A stretch of DNA of 64,000 nucleotides from Choanephora cucurbitarum (Eukaryota > Mucoromycota > Mucoromycetes > Mucorales > Choanephoraceae): the NCBI GenBank assembly GCA_025331435.1, contig JAIWNI010000042.1, positions 62,001 to 126,000 of the forward strand, written 5' to 3'. Both the position numbers and the translations under genes were made by a program. Shown here piece after piece: positions 41,031 through 51,850 of the stretch. The notes under the pieces are model-generated. The model was not told the origin of the DNA and did no database searches. It was given only the letters and a program-made list of their open reading frames with translations. The first letter of the stretch is position 1; each line of letters starts with the position of its first letter.

Positions 41031-42119
41031 AAATTAGCCATATATTTTTTTTGGTAGATATATCTAGCATCAGAGTAGTTGTTTCACCATAACCCTCACA
41101 AAATACTGGATATATATATATATACATATATTGCTAGCATTACCATCTAGCCACTTTTTTCTGGCTGCTCTTCTGTTGCTTTTTTCTCTGAATCCAGACG
41201 AAACAGTCCATTCTCGGCCAAGATTTTCTTAAATGTAAGGAAGTAAGGGTATCTCCATAGCTATTGATGTGGTGTCTATCAAAGCCTCTGGGCCTAAGTC
41301 AGGTTCTGTTATCTTTTTTCTCTTTTTTTTTTATTAGAAAGACAAAAACAAAAAGAAAGAAGAGGTCTTGTTGCACATAGACAAAGTTGGTGTAAAAACC
41401 TTATTGCATTAAAAAAAAAGTCTATCAATGCCAATCATTCCTTTTATTGAATCGTACCCCTTCCACAGTGTAATTTCTTGTCTGTAGTCTATTTTGCAAT
41501 GACTTTCTGGTGGTAATGTACCCTTCTGACTTTACCATAAGGAAGCACAAATCGCCTTGAGAGTTTACAAGGCAGCCAAGCAAACTGTTGTCCCTTTCCG
41601 CAAAAGTCTACTCTAACTCCTCATTGCCTCACAGTGAATAAAAGTTTCTGCAAGCACTAGCTGTTTGTTATTGTCCATGATGGGATTCCTATATGTGCAG
41701 TGATAAAAAAAAAAAGATATCGATTGGCTGTGTCTGCACAGTCAACAAATGACCAATAACATATTGATTGAGCTTCTTTTTCTGCAACATGTTTATGTTT
41801 TTTCTCGTTATGAAGACAAAGAAAGGCTTTGGTTACAGTATTGCTTCAAAAGTAACACGTTTGAGCTAACAGAGTAATATTATGTTTACATTAAAAAGCA
41901 AGAGTTTACCTAATGAACACATTCCAACCATAGCTAGATGAGATACTCGCATGCCTAAAAATAAAACAAGAAATAAGCCAAAGCTTATATGGCTTAAAGT
42001 GTCATTGCTTTGAACCTATTCCTTAAGAAGATCATGTTCTGAAGCCAAAAGCAGCGGGATAAGTTATCATTGACATTGTATCACTTTCGTTTATTTTATT
42101 TTAATTCTTTTCTTCTTTA

Positions 42120-43675
42120 TTAAAGAGGAGTTTATCTGTCAAAATGCATGAATAAAATAGACTTTACTGCTGATACAGGCATTTGAGACAATACAAGAAA
42201 CACTCGTTTGTATTACAATTGATGATGGAAAAAAAAGCAGAGTGAGAGATAGAAGCTTATTTTTAGGTGTTCAAAAGTGATGAATTTCATCTTTTTTTTT
42301 CTAGGTAGCCTTTCTTTGATATCTAAGATTATTAATAATTAGTTGCTTATTTTGCAAATCATAACAACCGTTGAGATGATAAGTTTTTTTTTTTCTTTTT
42401 TTGAGTTGTGAGCATTTTGAAGTACGCGTCTAAACAAAAAGAAAACTATGAATGCTTTGGTTTATGTAGATCAAAAGGAATGATGTTGATATGATATGTA
42501 GCATCTCAAAGGTCACTATTTTATCATTCTCTGGTTTCATTATTTAGTTTGAATAAAGTCAAAGGCTTATTTTTGTGTAAGGGTTTAATGCCAGCAAGAA
42601 GTCGATTTATTTGTTTAGGCAAGTAGTGAAGATGGTGACAGTTTAAATGAAGTGATTGATATAGACACAATAAGAATAAGTGATTAATGGATACAGTTAT
42701 AAGAGAATAATATAGTAATAGTAGCTGGGCATAATAGTAGCAGAAACAGTAGGCAAGAGAAGTAGCTTTTATAGAGACAATAAAGGTAGCTTGTATAGAC
42801 ACAGTAGAGACACAGTAGAGACGCAATAGAGACGCAGTAGAGATAGCCATGAACCGAGAAACAGAAAGTTGTAGACAGAGCTTGAGATATTTATCAGTAA
42901 CGGAAACACATGGCAGACAAGACAAGGAAGAGAACGCAGAGGATAAGCCTTTTTTCCTTGTTAAAAGAAAAAAAGCTTAGTTCTGTTCGCACTTTCTCAC
43001 TTCCTGGTAAACACTTATCAGTCAGCTAACGGGAATTGTACAAGTATGTCTGCACCTACTTCCCTATCCACAACCCCAAAGTACTCACACATGGATTGCT
43101 ATCAGACCAGGGCGCTTGTTTGCCTTTCCTTACTATGAGTACTTCCTGGTCTATCGATAACAGAGGAGTCGTCTGAAGAAGGGACTAGCCTATGACAAGT
43201 AATTCGCCTCTATTGGAGTGTGAAAGGCAGCATCAGCCTTTGTTCTCAACCTGTACAAGTTCATAGGAGACAACCAAAGTAGAAGAGATTTGACTTGAAA
43301 GACACAGTAAGTAGGCGCATTCACAATGGGTGTATTGGTAAGCTTGGAAGAATCTAGATTAAAGAAAAGAAGTATGGTGAGTAACGTTTTGAGTAAAGAA
43401 GATTGCTTGGATACTTGCTTTTGATATGATTGAAGTGATGCTTTGCCAAGAAATGAATTGATTCTTTTTTTTTGTAAAGAAAAGAAAAGAAAAAAAAAAG
43501 ATTTTAACGCGCATGTTATAAATGCCAAAAAAAAAGGCTAAAGTAGTTATCCAATCAGAGTTTAGCATCATTATCTTGTTCTAGTGTATGCTTAATGTAA
43601 AGGAAAAAGAAAAAAGAAAGCAGAGGGAATGTATATTAATGCCAACTTTATTTTGACAGCCAAACTCCTCTTTAA
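42120..43675 (+). mobile_element. TTAA-bounded element with terminal inverted repeats, left copy
   Basis: The left end reads TTAAAGAGGAGTTTATCTGT followed by CAAAAT; the right end is its inverse, ATTTTGACAGCCAAACTCCT followed by CTTTAA, so about 24 of 26 terminal bases match. Length is 1556 bp. TTAA at both ends could be the target duplication, as in piggyBac-like elements, but the next bases (AGAGG) are not the piggyBac CCY. No transposase frame is present, so it would be non-autonomous. The left end lies at the outer limit of the palindrome arm. Confidence 0.6.
42793..42846 (-). repeat. 12-bp tandem repeat (GTAGAGACRCA type), left copy
   Basis: About four or five imperfect units of ACAGTAGAGACG/ACAGTAGAGACAC in the left arm, inside the TTAA element. 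The mirror copy is at about 56,285-56,338. Confidence 0.7.
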
Positions 43676-45394
43676 CTTTTAGACATTTGTTTGATAGTCA
43701 GATAACTTTATGATTATCATCACTTTTTATTTCCCTTTATCTTGAGTAGTCAGAAAAAAAAAAGGGGTAATCAATCTTTGGCCTTTTTTTTTCTTTTTCT
43801 AAAAGAAAAAAGACACGCTCTTTGCATGAGGAAAAAAAAAAGGCGCGATGCGAAAATCGCTCTTCTTTTTTTTTTTCTCTGCCAATCTTGGATTTCTCCA
43901 AAAATCAAAACACGCTTTTTTTTTAGGTACGCTTTTTTTTAGGCACACTCTTTTTTTTTTTTTTATGAATGCAGCTGTCAAATGTCAATAATCTTATTAC
44001 TTCTTTTTCATATCAACACCACTATTTTATCTTTGATCTTTTACTTTCTTTAATAACTAGCTATCTAGAATTGGCATGGTAAGGAAGCTGTTTTCATCGT
44101 ACGCATGATCAATAAATCAGCTGGGTTTTCATGCAAGCATAAAGCATTCAAAAGCAGTATCCATATTTTTTTTTCTGGTTCCTGTTTCTTAAGCCAATCA
44201 GAATTCAGTATTTTTCCCTAAAAAAAAATAGAACTATCGAGGTGAGGAGAGTCAGATATGATACAAGAACCTGCAAAGAACGACACAAGAGGACAGCTAA
44301 CAGTACTGAGTCTAGCTGATTCTAATGAGCCTCACTATAGCATAGCGTGCTGGACTTTGTAAGATAGCTCATGCAGCTGCAGAACAACTAAACCGATGAG
44401 AAGATCGATCTAAGGGCGTCACCTACATCTTTTTTTTTTCTTTTTTTTTTCACTTCTCATTTTGTTGATGAAGGACCGTTTATTATCATGTATCTGCATC
44501 ATAATGCATACGGCATGCAGTTCATGTGTTTGCCCACTTTGATATAAAAGGAAAGTCTAATGGGTATTGTAAACCTAAAATCATAATAGAGTTTTATCTT
44601 TGTACTATCTATATTGCAAAAGAAAAAAAAATCGCTGTACTAAAAAGGAGAGAGAGATAGGCGATAGTATTGAAATCGGGTCTAGACAACAGATAACATG
44701 GAGCTTTAAAAGTGAAAAGCAAATCACATGAAAAATCAATTTTCATGGGATCTAAACAATAAATGACCAATTTTAGAAAAATCGAATAGTTATTTATCTT
44801 TAGCAATAGTAGATGTACTTTATCACTTTGTAGACACAGGAGTAAATTCGAGCGTATGTTCAGAACTGAATTGCCTGAGGATAAAGCTTCTAGTAGGTAG
44901 AAAAGAGGTTCAAGGGTATAGAAAGCAGTAGTATTCTTTTTTAATGTTAGTAAAGTGTAATCCTTATGTAATAATACAAACAAACGATCCTTAGAGACCC
45001 TTCGAGAGATACTTTTTTAGGCGATAGTGCCGCGGTTGGGGGGGGGGAGAGACGAGTTAGTAAACTGAGGTGGAGTGTGGTCGCCAAAGATTCTAGCAGT
45101 TGCCATATAGAATATACAGTTTACACCTTCTACAAAACGACAAAGAATATAGGATTCATACAAAATGAAAGAAAATAGTTTTTAGAGAGGTGAAAGTAAA
45201 AGAAGGAATCATGGTGACACAAGTCAGCTGAAATCACCATAGGATCAGTCTTTTCCTTTGATCAACTAACCAATACCCCTATCTTTTTTTTTTCTTAAGT
45301 ACGTGAGTTTTTCTCATGCTCCTTTTCTCTTTTTTTTTTCTTCTCTTCTTTATCTCTCTTTCAGTCTATTTTATTTTCATACACAAACCAAAAC

Positions 45395-45560
45395 AACAAG
45401 TCAAAAACTCTGGTCAAAAGAAAAATGTTAAAAACTCTCAGAAAAAAAATGTCAAGAACTCTCAGAAAAAAAATGTCAAAAACTCAAGCCAAAAAATAGT
45501 CAAAGACTCTGGTTAAAAGAAAAAAAAATGTCAAGAACTCAAGTCAGGAAACACGTCTAT
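45395..45560 (+). repeat. Tandem repeats of AAAATGTCAAGAACTCTCAG type, left copy
   Basis: Six or so imperfect units of about 22-24 bp containing GTCAAAAACTCTGG or GTCAAGAACTCTCAG separated by A-runs. The mirror copy lies at about 53,572-53,737. Frames through it read as K/N/S/Q-rich repeats and are probably not translated. Confidence 0.75.
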
Positions 45561-45629
45561 GTTAAAGTAAGTACTGATAAACTTTTGACTTTGTTCATTT
45601 GATTGACTTTTTTTTTCTTGTTCGTATAG

Positions 45630-46250
45630 GTATGAACCAACAAGAAACAACACTTACTTGGTGCAAGACTGCCTCATCTTACCTGGGGAAATCGCTCACT
45701 CTGGTTAGCCAACGATTAAAGTAGTCAAGAATCTGTCCTGTCATGGTTTGCAAGCCTCATTTCAAGTAAGCGCGTCTAGGCCACCATTTACTGTAATCAA
45801 GACTGGTCTACTACAAGAACGTTGTGGTGTTCAGCAAGTACTCATGCTACGGTACCAAGCACAAACACAAGCAAAGCATTTCAACAACCAAAGCAAAAAT
45901 GTTTGTCACAAGAAAAAAAAGAAGAAATCCTTTCAGCCCTGGCAAGTGGGCAACTCTCTAACAAAGCGTCAAAACCAAAGCCCACTTGCCTTCCACTTGC
46001 CTCCCACGCGCCTTCACCACAAGAAGCAAACAAAAGGGAAGGTTGCGACCTCAAGACGTTAGGGTCCTGGTAATCCTGGCGGTCCTGGTGACTCTGGCTG
46101 TCCTATCTTGGCAGGCTTGAACCAATCGGCGATTGCCTCTACCAAGGAGGATGTCTCTGGCGGCGCCTACGAACGCGGGTCTCTCTCATATCAAGTTGGA
46201 TGCCTCTGGTTGATCTCCAAAGTACTCACTTTCTTGTCAGACACTTTGTG
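45630..46250 (+). pseudogene. Coding remnant of unknown family in the left arm
   Basis: One plus-strand frame stays protein-like for over 100 codons apart from a TAG: YEPTRNNTYLVQDCLILPGE, then a stop after IAHSG, then VKNLSCHGLQASFQVSASRP and TGLLQERCGVQQVLMLRY. An A-run follows, and a neighbouring frame gives EKKEEILSALASGQLSNKAS, so a frame shift lies near 45,910. Further on GPGNPGGPGDSG resembles a collagen-like tract. I do not recognise the family; it may be an old mobile-element or host gene remnant. The mirror copy is at about 52,882-53,502. Confidence 0.45.
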
Positions 46251-46279
46251 GTGTAAGTCGAAAGCTCCCCTTCTCACAT

Positions 46280-46375
46280 ATACTATTCATATAATATATG
46301 CACATACTATTCATATAGTATATGCACATATTATTCATATAGTATATGCACATACTATTTTTTTTATATAGTATC
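46280..46375 (+). repeat. 22-bp self-complementary tandem repeats (TATTCATATAGTATATGCACAT)
   Basis: Three to four units of ACTATTCATATAGTATATGCACAT; the core CATATAGTATATG is nearly self-complementary, so each unit can fold. The mirror copy is at about 52,757-52,852. Confidence 0.8.
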
Positions 46376-47253
46376 CACATACTGTTATTTCTCACTGGTT
46401 TGGCCAGTCTATTCGTTTGGTATCACTATATATTGTTTCTCTGTTGTCTTGGTTTACCAGGACTGACACAATGGTCTTCTTCTGAAGCCTACTTTTTATG
46501 ATTTTTCCGTGCTTATGCTTCTGGAGATACTGCGGGACTGGGGGGAAACAGAATCGCCATGCGGAAGGCTTGGTATGTGGGGGGATTCGGTAGTAGTAGG
46601 TTGTTCGTCAGAGCATTCTCTGCGGTGGGGGTGATTGCTGTGCGGTTCTTGTCCTGTTCAAGGTAGGCGGTCGGGGTCATTGGGACTGTTTGAATTATTG
46701 GGACTCTTTAGATCTTGGGGGGGGGGGGTAGTTTGACCAAAGAAAAAAAAAAAAAAAACTCCCAAAGGCTCATCTACTTCTATAAAGCTTTGTATCAAGA
46801 AACAAAAATAAATACATATATTTGTCATAACGTCATGTCTTTCTCACTTGTGTGTTTACAATTATTCAATAAACTACTTTTATCTTTTTTTCTTTTTAAG
46901 CATACAAAAGAAAGATTAATTCCTTGTTACCAATTAGTCTATGCTCTCCATTTATTGTTAGTGTACATCTGCATCTTTGGTTTTTATTTTTTGTATTTGG
47001 GCAAAGACTATTATGTTTAGATTTTTGATACAGCTTCCCTATAACATGTAGAAGCTCTTTTTTTTTCTCTCTTGAACAAAAACCACATCATCTGTTGTTG
47101 GAGTAGCTGCTGCTTTTATAAACTTGATTTCTCTTTGTCTCTAGAAACAATTGTGTTGTACCTAAACATCTCTTTTCGTGTAACCCTAAAAATAATAATA
47201 AAAAAGACACTTTGTCATGACTTTTCTCACTTTACGCTTTTCTATCGAAAATA

Positions 47254-47782
47254 ATGAAAATCGCTAAAGAAGTGGCCAAGAAATGCCCAAGACTTGAATT
47301 GTATGCTACATCTTTCTTTACGAAATCGAAGGATGACCTTGCAAGCTGGGATGATTCTATTGCCAGCACGTTGAGCCTTGTGGGTGCTGGACCTAATAAG
47401 CTTACTTAGGAATTTGTAGTTGAACAATCTCATTGTAACCTGTAAGTAAGAACATAAACTACTCTACATGCCTTGATTAATCATCTGTCTTAGGCTGAGT
47501 CGGTTGCATGGTGGCTGTGTGGCCACATTGATTGATGTCTGCAGTAGTTTTGCCATCATGGTTAGTTCAGGCAGACATCAATGGGAAATGATTGGTGTCT
47601 CGAGTGATCTCTCTGTTACTTATATGAGTGGAGCTGCTGTAGGCCAAGTGGTTAGAATCGAATGTGAAACACAGCGAGTAGGAAAGAATCTGGCTAATAT
47701 CTACACCAAGATTTATGATCAACAGAATCGTGTTTGTTATTCAGGTTCACATACAAAATTCAATATTGTGCCCAGAATGTAA
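47254..47782 (+). pseudogene. Hotdog-fold acyl-CoA thioesterase (ACOT13/PaaI-like) with in-frame stop
   Basis: Two exons, 47254-47441 and 47494-47782, join as HCNL|LSRLHGGCVATLIDVCSSF. The HGG and the central helix are the hallmark of hotdog thioesterases, followed by GVSSDLSVTYMSGAAVGQVV and a complete C-terminus (158 codons, normal length). In exon 1 the frame reads GPNKLT, TAG (47407-47409), EFVVEQSHCN. The family usually has an aromatic residue at this place, so TGG to TAG is the simplest origin, but that is inference. No splice choice that I can see removes the stop without losing conserved residues. An assembly error is possible. The gene starts 93 bp inside the palindrome spacer, so its upstream region is arm sequence. 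Confidence 0.7.
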
Positions 47783-49016
47783 ATCAATAAATAGGAACAG
47801 GAAATTCAGTAGTCTCTTTGAACAGAGCATGTTGATTTGAAGCAGTTTTGGATTATTGTGTGTGTGTGTGTTGTGAAAATCAATTCGTCTGATAACCCCT
47901 TCCTTCTGCAAGAAATGCAATGCGCATAATGTAACAGAAATGAATAAATCTTGTGTTTCCGTTTACTCTTTATGCAGGGTGTTGTCATCATTCTGTTAAT
48001 CATCATTTGTATCGTTTTATGTTGATATTAGCAAGTCATTGACAGTCTTTTCTATTCATTTTTCAATTATCATTAGCGAGTACAAATCAAAGCCATTTTT
48101 TTATCGACAACATGGTGTTTGTCCCCCCTCTATCTATTAAGCCAATCATGAATGAATAAGAGTAGGATCAACAAAATCTTTTATTGTATATGGCTCTTTC
48201 TTCTTTATTCAATACAACTGAGGCTGGAAATCATGATCCGTTTCAGAAACCCGGGTAGCTGCAGATTATAGTAAAAAGTGTTCGACATCATAAGACTCAA
48301 ATCAATCTACCTTTATCTTCAAAATTGCTAAGGCAAATGTCTATCTAGGGGGCTTTGGAGAAAAGCTGCAAGAAAATAAAATTGCATATAAGCGCGAACT
48401 TTAAGATCCAAAGCAGGGGAAGGGGGGGGGGGTTCTCTAATGCATCTTGAAGATCAGGACTGAGTGGTCCTCAGATTTGTTGTCCCTTGAGAGAGTAAGA
48501 GAAGCAAAACAAAATAATGACCAAATGTCAGCTTTGTTTTGTAATATTACATCTGTAAGCTATTTTCTATTTTGTAACTGGTAGCTAGAAATGGCTTGTT
48601 TAACATAGTTGAATAAGAAGCCTATACTATAACTCAAAAAGGAACTAGTTCTTAGCCACTTGTGCTTCCTTATGTCTCTCTCTCTTATTGAGACTTGCAT
48701 TACTATGATATCTAATTTCACTAATATAGAGGCCTTTGTCATATCATTCAAGCTTTCTTTTTAATATCAATACTGTTCGGATAGAATTATCAATATCAAA
48801 AACAGTAGAACTTTCTCATTGACATGTAAGGAAAAAAAAGAAAAGAGAGAGCGTGATTTTTCATCAAAATCATCAAGAATGTACTCCGTGCGTAAAAACT
48901 GCATGTTGTTTCAAACGATTTTTTTTTGTATGGAAGTGAAAAGGAGAAGAACATATAAAAGCAAAAGAAAGCATCAATCTTTCTGTCTTTTTTATTACTT
49001 TTTCACATTATCACAA
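47783..49016. other. Spacer intergenic region
   Basis: Single-copy sequence between the thioesterase and the secreted-protein gene. It contains a G-run (GGGGGGGGGG near 48,425), a GT run near 47,858, and no frame that I can assign. Confidence 0.5.
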
Positions 49017-49480
49017 ATGCGCCAATTCGCTCTCATCACACTTGCCTTAGTAGTCTGTCTTGTTAATAGTACATACGGTAAGATTCATAAAGTGACCTTT
49101 AATGAGAAGCAAACAGACTTGACAGCTGCTGAAGGAACAGGTTTTCCAATCCATTAATGACACTCTTTTTAGCTCAAGATAATACTAACCCTAATGCTGA
49201 TTTTAATGCTATTTTCGAAGAGAATTCTGGAGGTTCTTCCAAATCCTCTTCAGAATCCCCTACCAATCTTCTATCTGATACTAGTAAAATTAATCGCGCT
49301 GTTTCTGAAGCTGGTCCTTTAATTCGTGATGATGTTCGTCGTCGTCGTCGTCATCGCAGTCGTCGCCGTGGTGGTAGTGATGGTGGCAGTAGTGGTGGCC
49401 TTGGTAGTAGTCTTGGTAGTGGTAGTGGCAGTGGTAGTGGTGGTCTTGCTGGTAGTTTCAATTATGGTCTTAGTGCTTAA
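49017..49480 (+). CDS. Small secreted Gly/Ser/Arg-rich protein, unrecognised
   Basis: Two exons (49017-49077 and 49173-49480) give 122 residues. The N-terminus MRQFALITLALVVCLVNSTYA is a clear signal peptide, and the splice creates the TYA|QD cleavage site. The mature part has an acidic/Ser-rich region, a strongly basic stretch (VRRRRRHRSRRRGG), then a Gly/Ser/Leu repeat tail (GSGSGSGSGG). No cysteines are left after cleavage and no known domain is seen. The basic stretch could be a Kex2/furin-type processing site or bind polyanions. It is the only gene in the palindrome spacer with no visible lesion. Without the intron, both halves would stop early, which supports the splice. Confidence 0.65.
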
Positions 49481-50484
49481 AGTATTGTAAAATGCATTAT
49501 CCAGCATATTCCAAATAAGACACAAGTCCTGTGTTATGTCACTTTACTTAATTTATATATTGACATATAATCCGTGTATTGAATGAAAGCCTCCCTTTGA
49601 TTTTGTTTAACTCTCTTGACTTAACAGATTATTTAATGATGGTGTTAGTGGAGATGATGGGTACATATCCTAAGCATAAACCGTGAGGCGGTGATGTGAA
49701 TGACACAGTCGCTCATAATAGCAACAGCAACAGCAACAGTAGAAAGAGGGGGATACACCATCAGGTGAAAGAGGCTTTCAAAGGTGCAGATTTAAGCGGA
49801 AAGGTAGAATCCCATTATGATTTTTTGTGATCCAACTTATTCCGTTTTATTTATCTACATTGGCTCTCCAAAGCCATGAATCGAGATCGTTTATTTTGTT
49901 TTCCTCACAGTCGGCAATAAATTTATAAGGCATTGTAGATCAATAGCGACCCTTCAAGTGTGCACTTGTTCTTCAACATTGGTTGATGAGAGAAGAGGTA
50001 GTGTATTTATAAGTGTTTAGATCAGAGAAACTACTCAAGAGAAAGGCATGTTGTTATTATGTATATATATATATATATATATATATTAGATATTCAACTT
50101 TGATCACCTTTATTTGCTCAGGTTGCTTACTATTCATAAAGAATAAGATCGTACCATACAAAACATAAACACCTACTAACAGATGTTGATATCAGCACTA
50201 CCTCTTCCCCCTGATACAGAACCATCTGGCTTCAGTGCTCCTAGTCATTCATCTGCAGTTAGACAACACTTTGACTAGACACCTTCCTGAACTGCTCAAC
50301 TTTAACCAAGCTTCCCTTCCTCTATGAATGATGCTCTCAAGAAAAAAAAAGTGCTGATCGAACTGTGTCCATCCATGATCCCACATAGATTATCGGACAC
50401 TTCCAGCTCTTTCTGTTGCCTAAAAGCGAAACAGACACTAGACAATAACATGAGGATACTGTCTTGAAATGAACTCAATCCTTT
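49481..50484. other. Spacer region with simple repeats
   Basis: Holds an AACAGC run (AGCAACAGCAACAGCAACAG, 49,722-49,741) and a TA dinucleotide tract (about 50,058-50,086). From about 50,200 the minus strand may contain further, unreadable pieces of the Ral-GAP-like remnant. No gene is supported. Confidence 0.55.
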
Positions 50485-51850
50485 TCAACAAGTCTTCTTC
50501 GGCTCTTGGACATCTTGGGGTACTATGTTTATTCTGTCAATACTGTCCTTTTCGCTTTTTTCCTGTTGATTGGAACTATTTGAGGTTGAGTTAAACGTAT
50601 CAACAAGGCTACTAATGCCTAGCATGGCCAATGTGAAGTTGCTGCTAAGCAATTGGAGTGGATGAGGTATCGGATAGATGATAGGATGCCAAGCATAATG
50701 AGCAAACTCGTTCGACAATCTTGATCTCACATTGGGTCCGCTCACAAACATGCCTTCAACCTTCTCTTGTTCTCAATACATTAATTGCTGAACATATTCT
50801 GTGAGAGCCAATCAAGTTGCATTCCATTGTTGAATAGTCTTGGAGCGGTAAGCCAACGACCAAAGCAACTCTTAAGGATATTTCACATATTGACATCCAT
50901 TATGTTTGATCGAAGCCATAACTCAAACAAGACCTGAAGCAAGCTCCTCAAGTAAACAATCAGTGATACTCAACATGACCTTGAAGCAAAACAGCCCGAG
51001 TATCTGTGGACATCTCAAGTGTTCTGCCTACCATAGCAAACACATGAAGCGATTTCTTACAAAGACCAATATGTCGTTGAACTAGCTAAGCCAATGTCTC
51101 TTTAAGTGTTGTATGGGGGTGTAGATGAATTTCCACTGGTATTTGAAGATATACTGGGAATAGCGGTAGAAACTCTCGTCATTGCATTTGTATTTGAGGT
51201 AGGCGTAGATGTGCTTGTGGGAGGATTGAAGGTGATAGGCACGATACAACCATGCGCGCTTACGGGTAGCATGGCGATATGAAAAGATCCACTTGTTTTG
51301 GGAGGTAGTAGATGCGATTTATCGTCACTGAGATTTATGTTATGCGTCGTGGTATTTGTGGTGGTATAGTTGCTGTTAGGAGGTGAAGAAGAACTGTTTC
51401 GAACAATGCGAGGTTGAAACAAAAGTGAGAGTTGATGGAAGGCAATCCGATAAAAATCTTGTTCCAAGCCTTCCTGCGTAACAGCTGCAGGACGCGCTTG
51501 AGTCTCAAATAGCCAGCGAGAATAGGTATCAACATCATCGCTTGTAATGGACATGTCTCCTATCACTTCCATAAACCATTTGATGCGAGCTGGCGAAAAA
51601 GAGATGGAAGGATCGGGTAGTTGTTTTCTTGGTGGTGGATGTAGGCAAGTAGTGATCTCTGATGTTAGTACTCTTCGTCTAGACAGTGGAAGTAAATCAA
51701 GAATATTGGTCTCCAAACACAAAAATAAGGCATTAGGGTGATAGATAGACAAGTAGCTCAACTAAGCATCTACACGTATCATGTTGCAACAAAGAAAGCT
51801 GTGTTATCCAATCCAGAAACATAAAGAAAGAAACCAAGGTATTTTGTTGT
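50485..51850 (-). pseudogene. Remnants resembling Ral GTPase-activating protein beta subunit
   Basis: A 219-codon open stretch (51,761-51,102, no ATG at its start) contains IKWFMEVIGDMSITSDDVDTYSRWLF and FHQLSLLFQPR, which resembles the N-terminal region of RALGAPB (where a KWTMEV segment precedes a VYTDW segment, then LFVPR). Compared with the family the GLTLPL-like segment between them is missing. Further along the strand, pieces such as VGRTLEMSTDTRAVLLQG, DCLLEELASGLV, IQQWNATWLALTEYVQQLM and FVSGPNVRSRLSNEFAHY follow in changing frames with stops between them. A whole RALGAPB is about 1500 residues, so this is a short, broken 5' part. The assignment is from memory of the family and needs a search. 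Confidence 0.5.

Larger units (their letters stand above)
42093..47161 (+). repeat. Left arm of giant inverted repeat
   Basis: About 5.05 kb repeated in inverted orientation at 51,971-57,027. Mirror coordinates add to 99,132 from 43,965 to 47,161, to 99,131 between about 42,400 and 43,950, and to 99,130 outside that. The two steps are single-base homopolymer differences (14 T against 13 A near 43,955/55,174; 11 T against 10 A near 42,387/56,743). At the outer edge a further gap of about 10 bp (CTTTTCTTCT, 42,107-42,116) is followed by 14 more matching bases. All longer open frames in the arms have identical translations. At the inner edge the match stops abruptly at 47,161. Homology and limits were judged by eye. 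Confidence 0.97.

Noticed and set aside
42524..42925. 133-codon frame in the left arm (and its copy at 56,206-56,607)
   Set aside because: It runs through the tandem repeats and one TIR element, is rich in Leu/Tyr/Ser from AT composition, and shows no motif. Identity between arms is due to the duplication, not to selection.
44609..44983. 124-codon frame in the left arm (and its copy at 54,149-54,523)
   Set aside because: Composition-driven hydrophobic frame without family resemblance or splice context.
45395..45560. CRISPR-like array
   Set aside because: Units are imperfect, adjoining and without unique spacers, and the DNA is eukaryotic; simple tandem repeats explain them.
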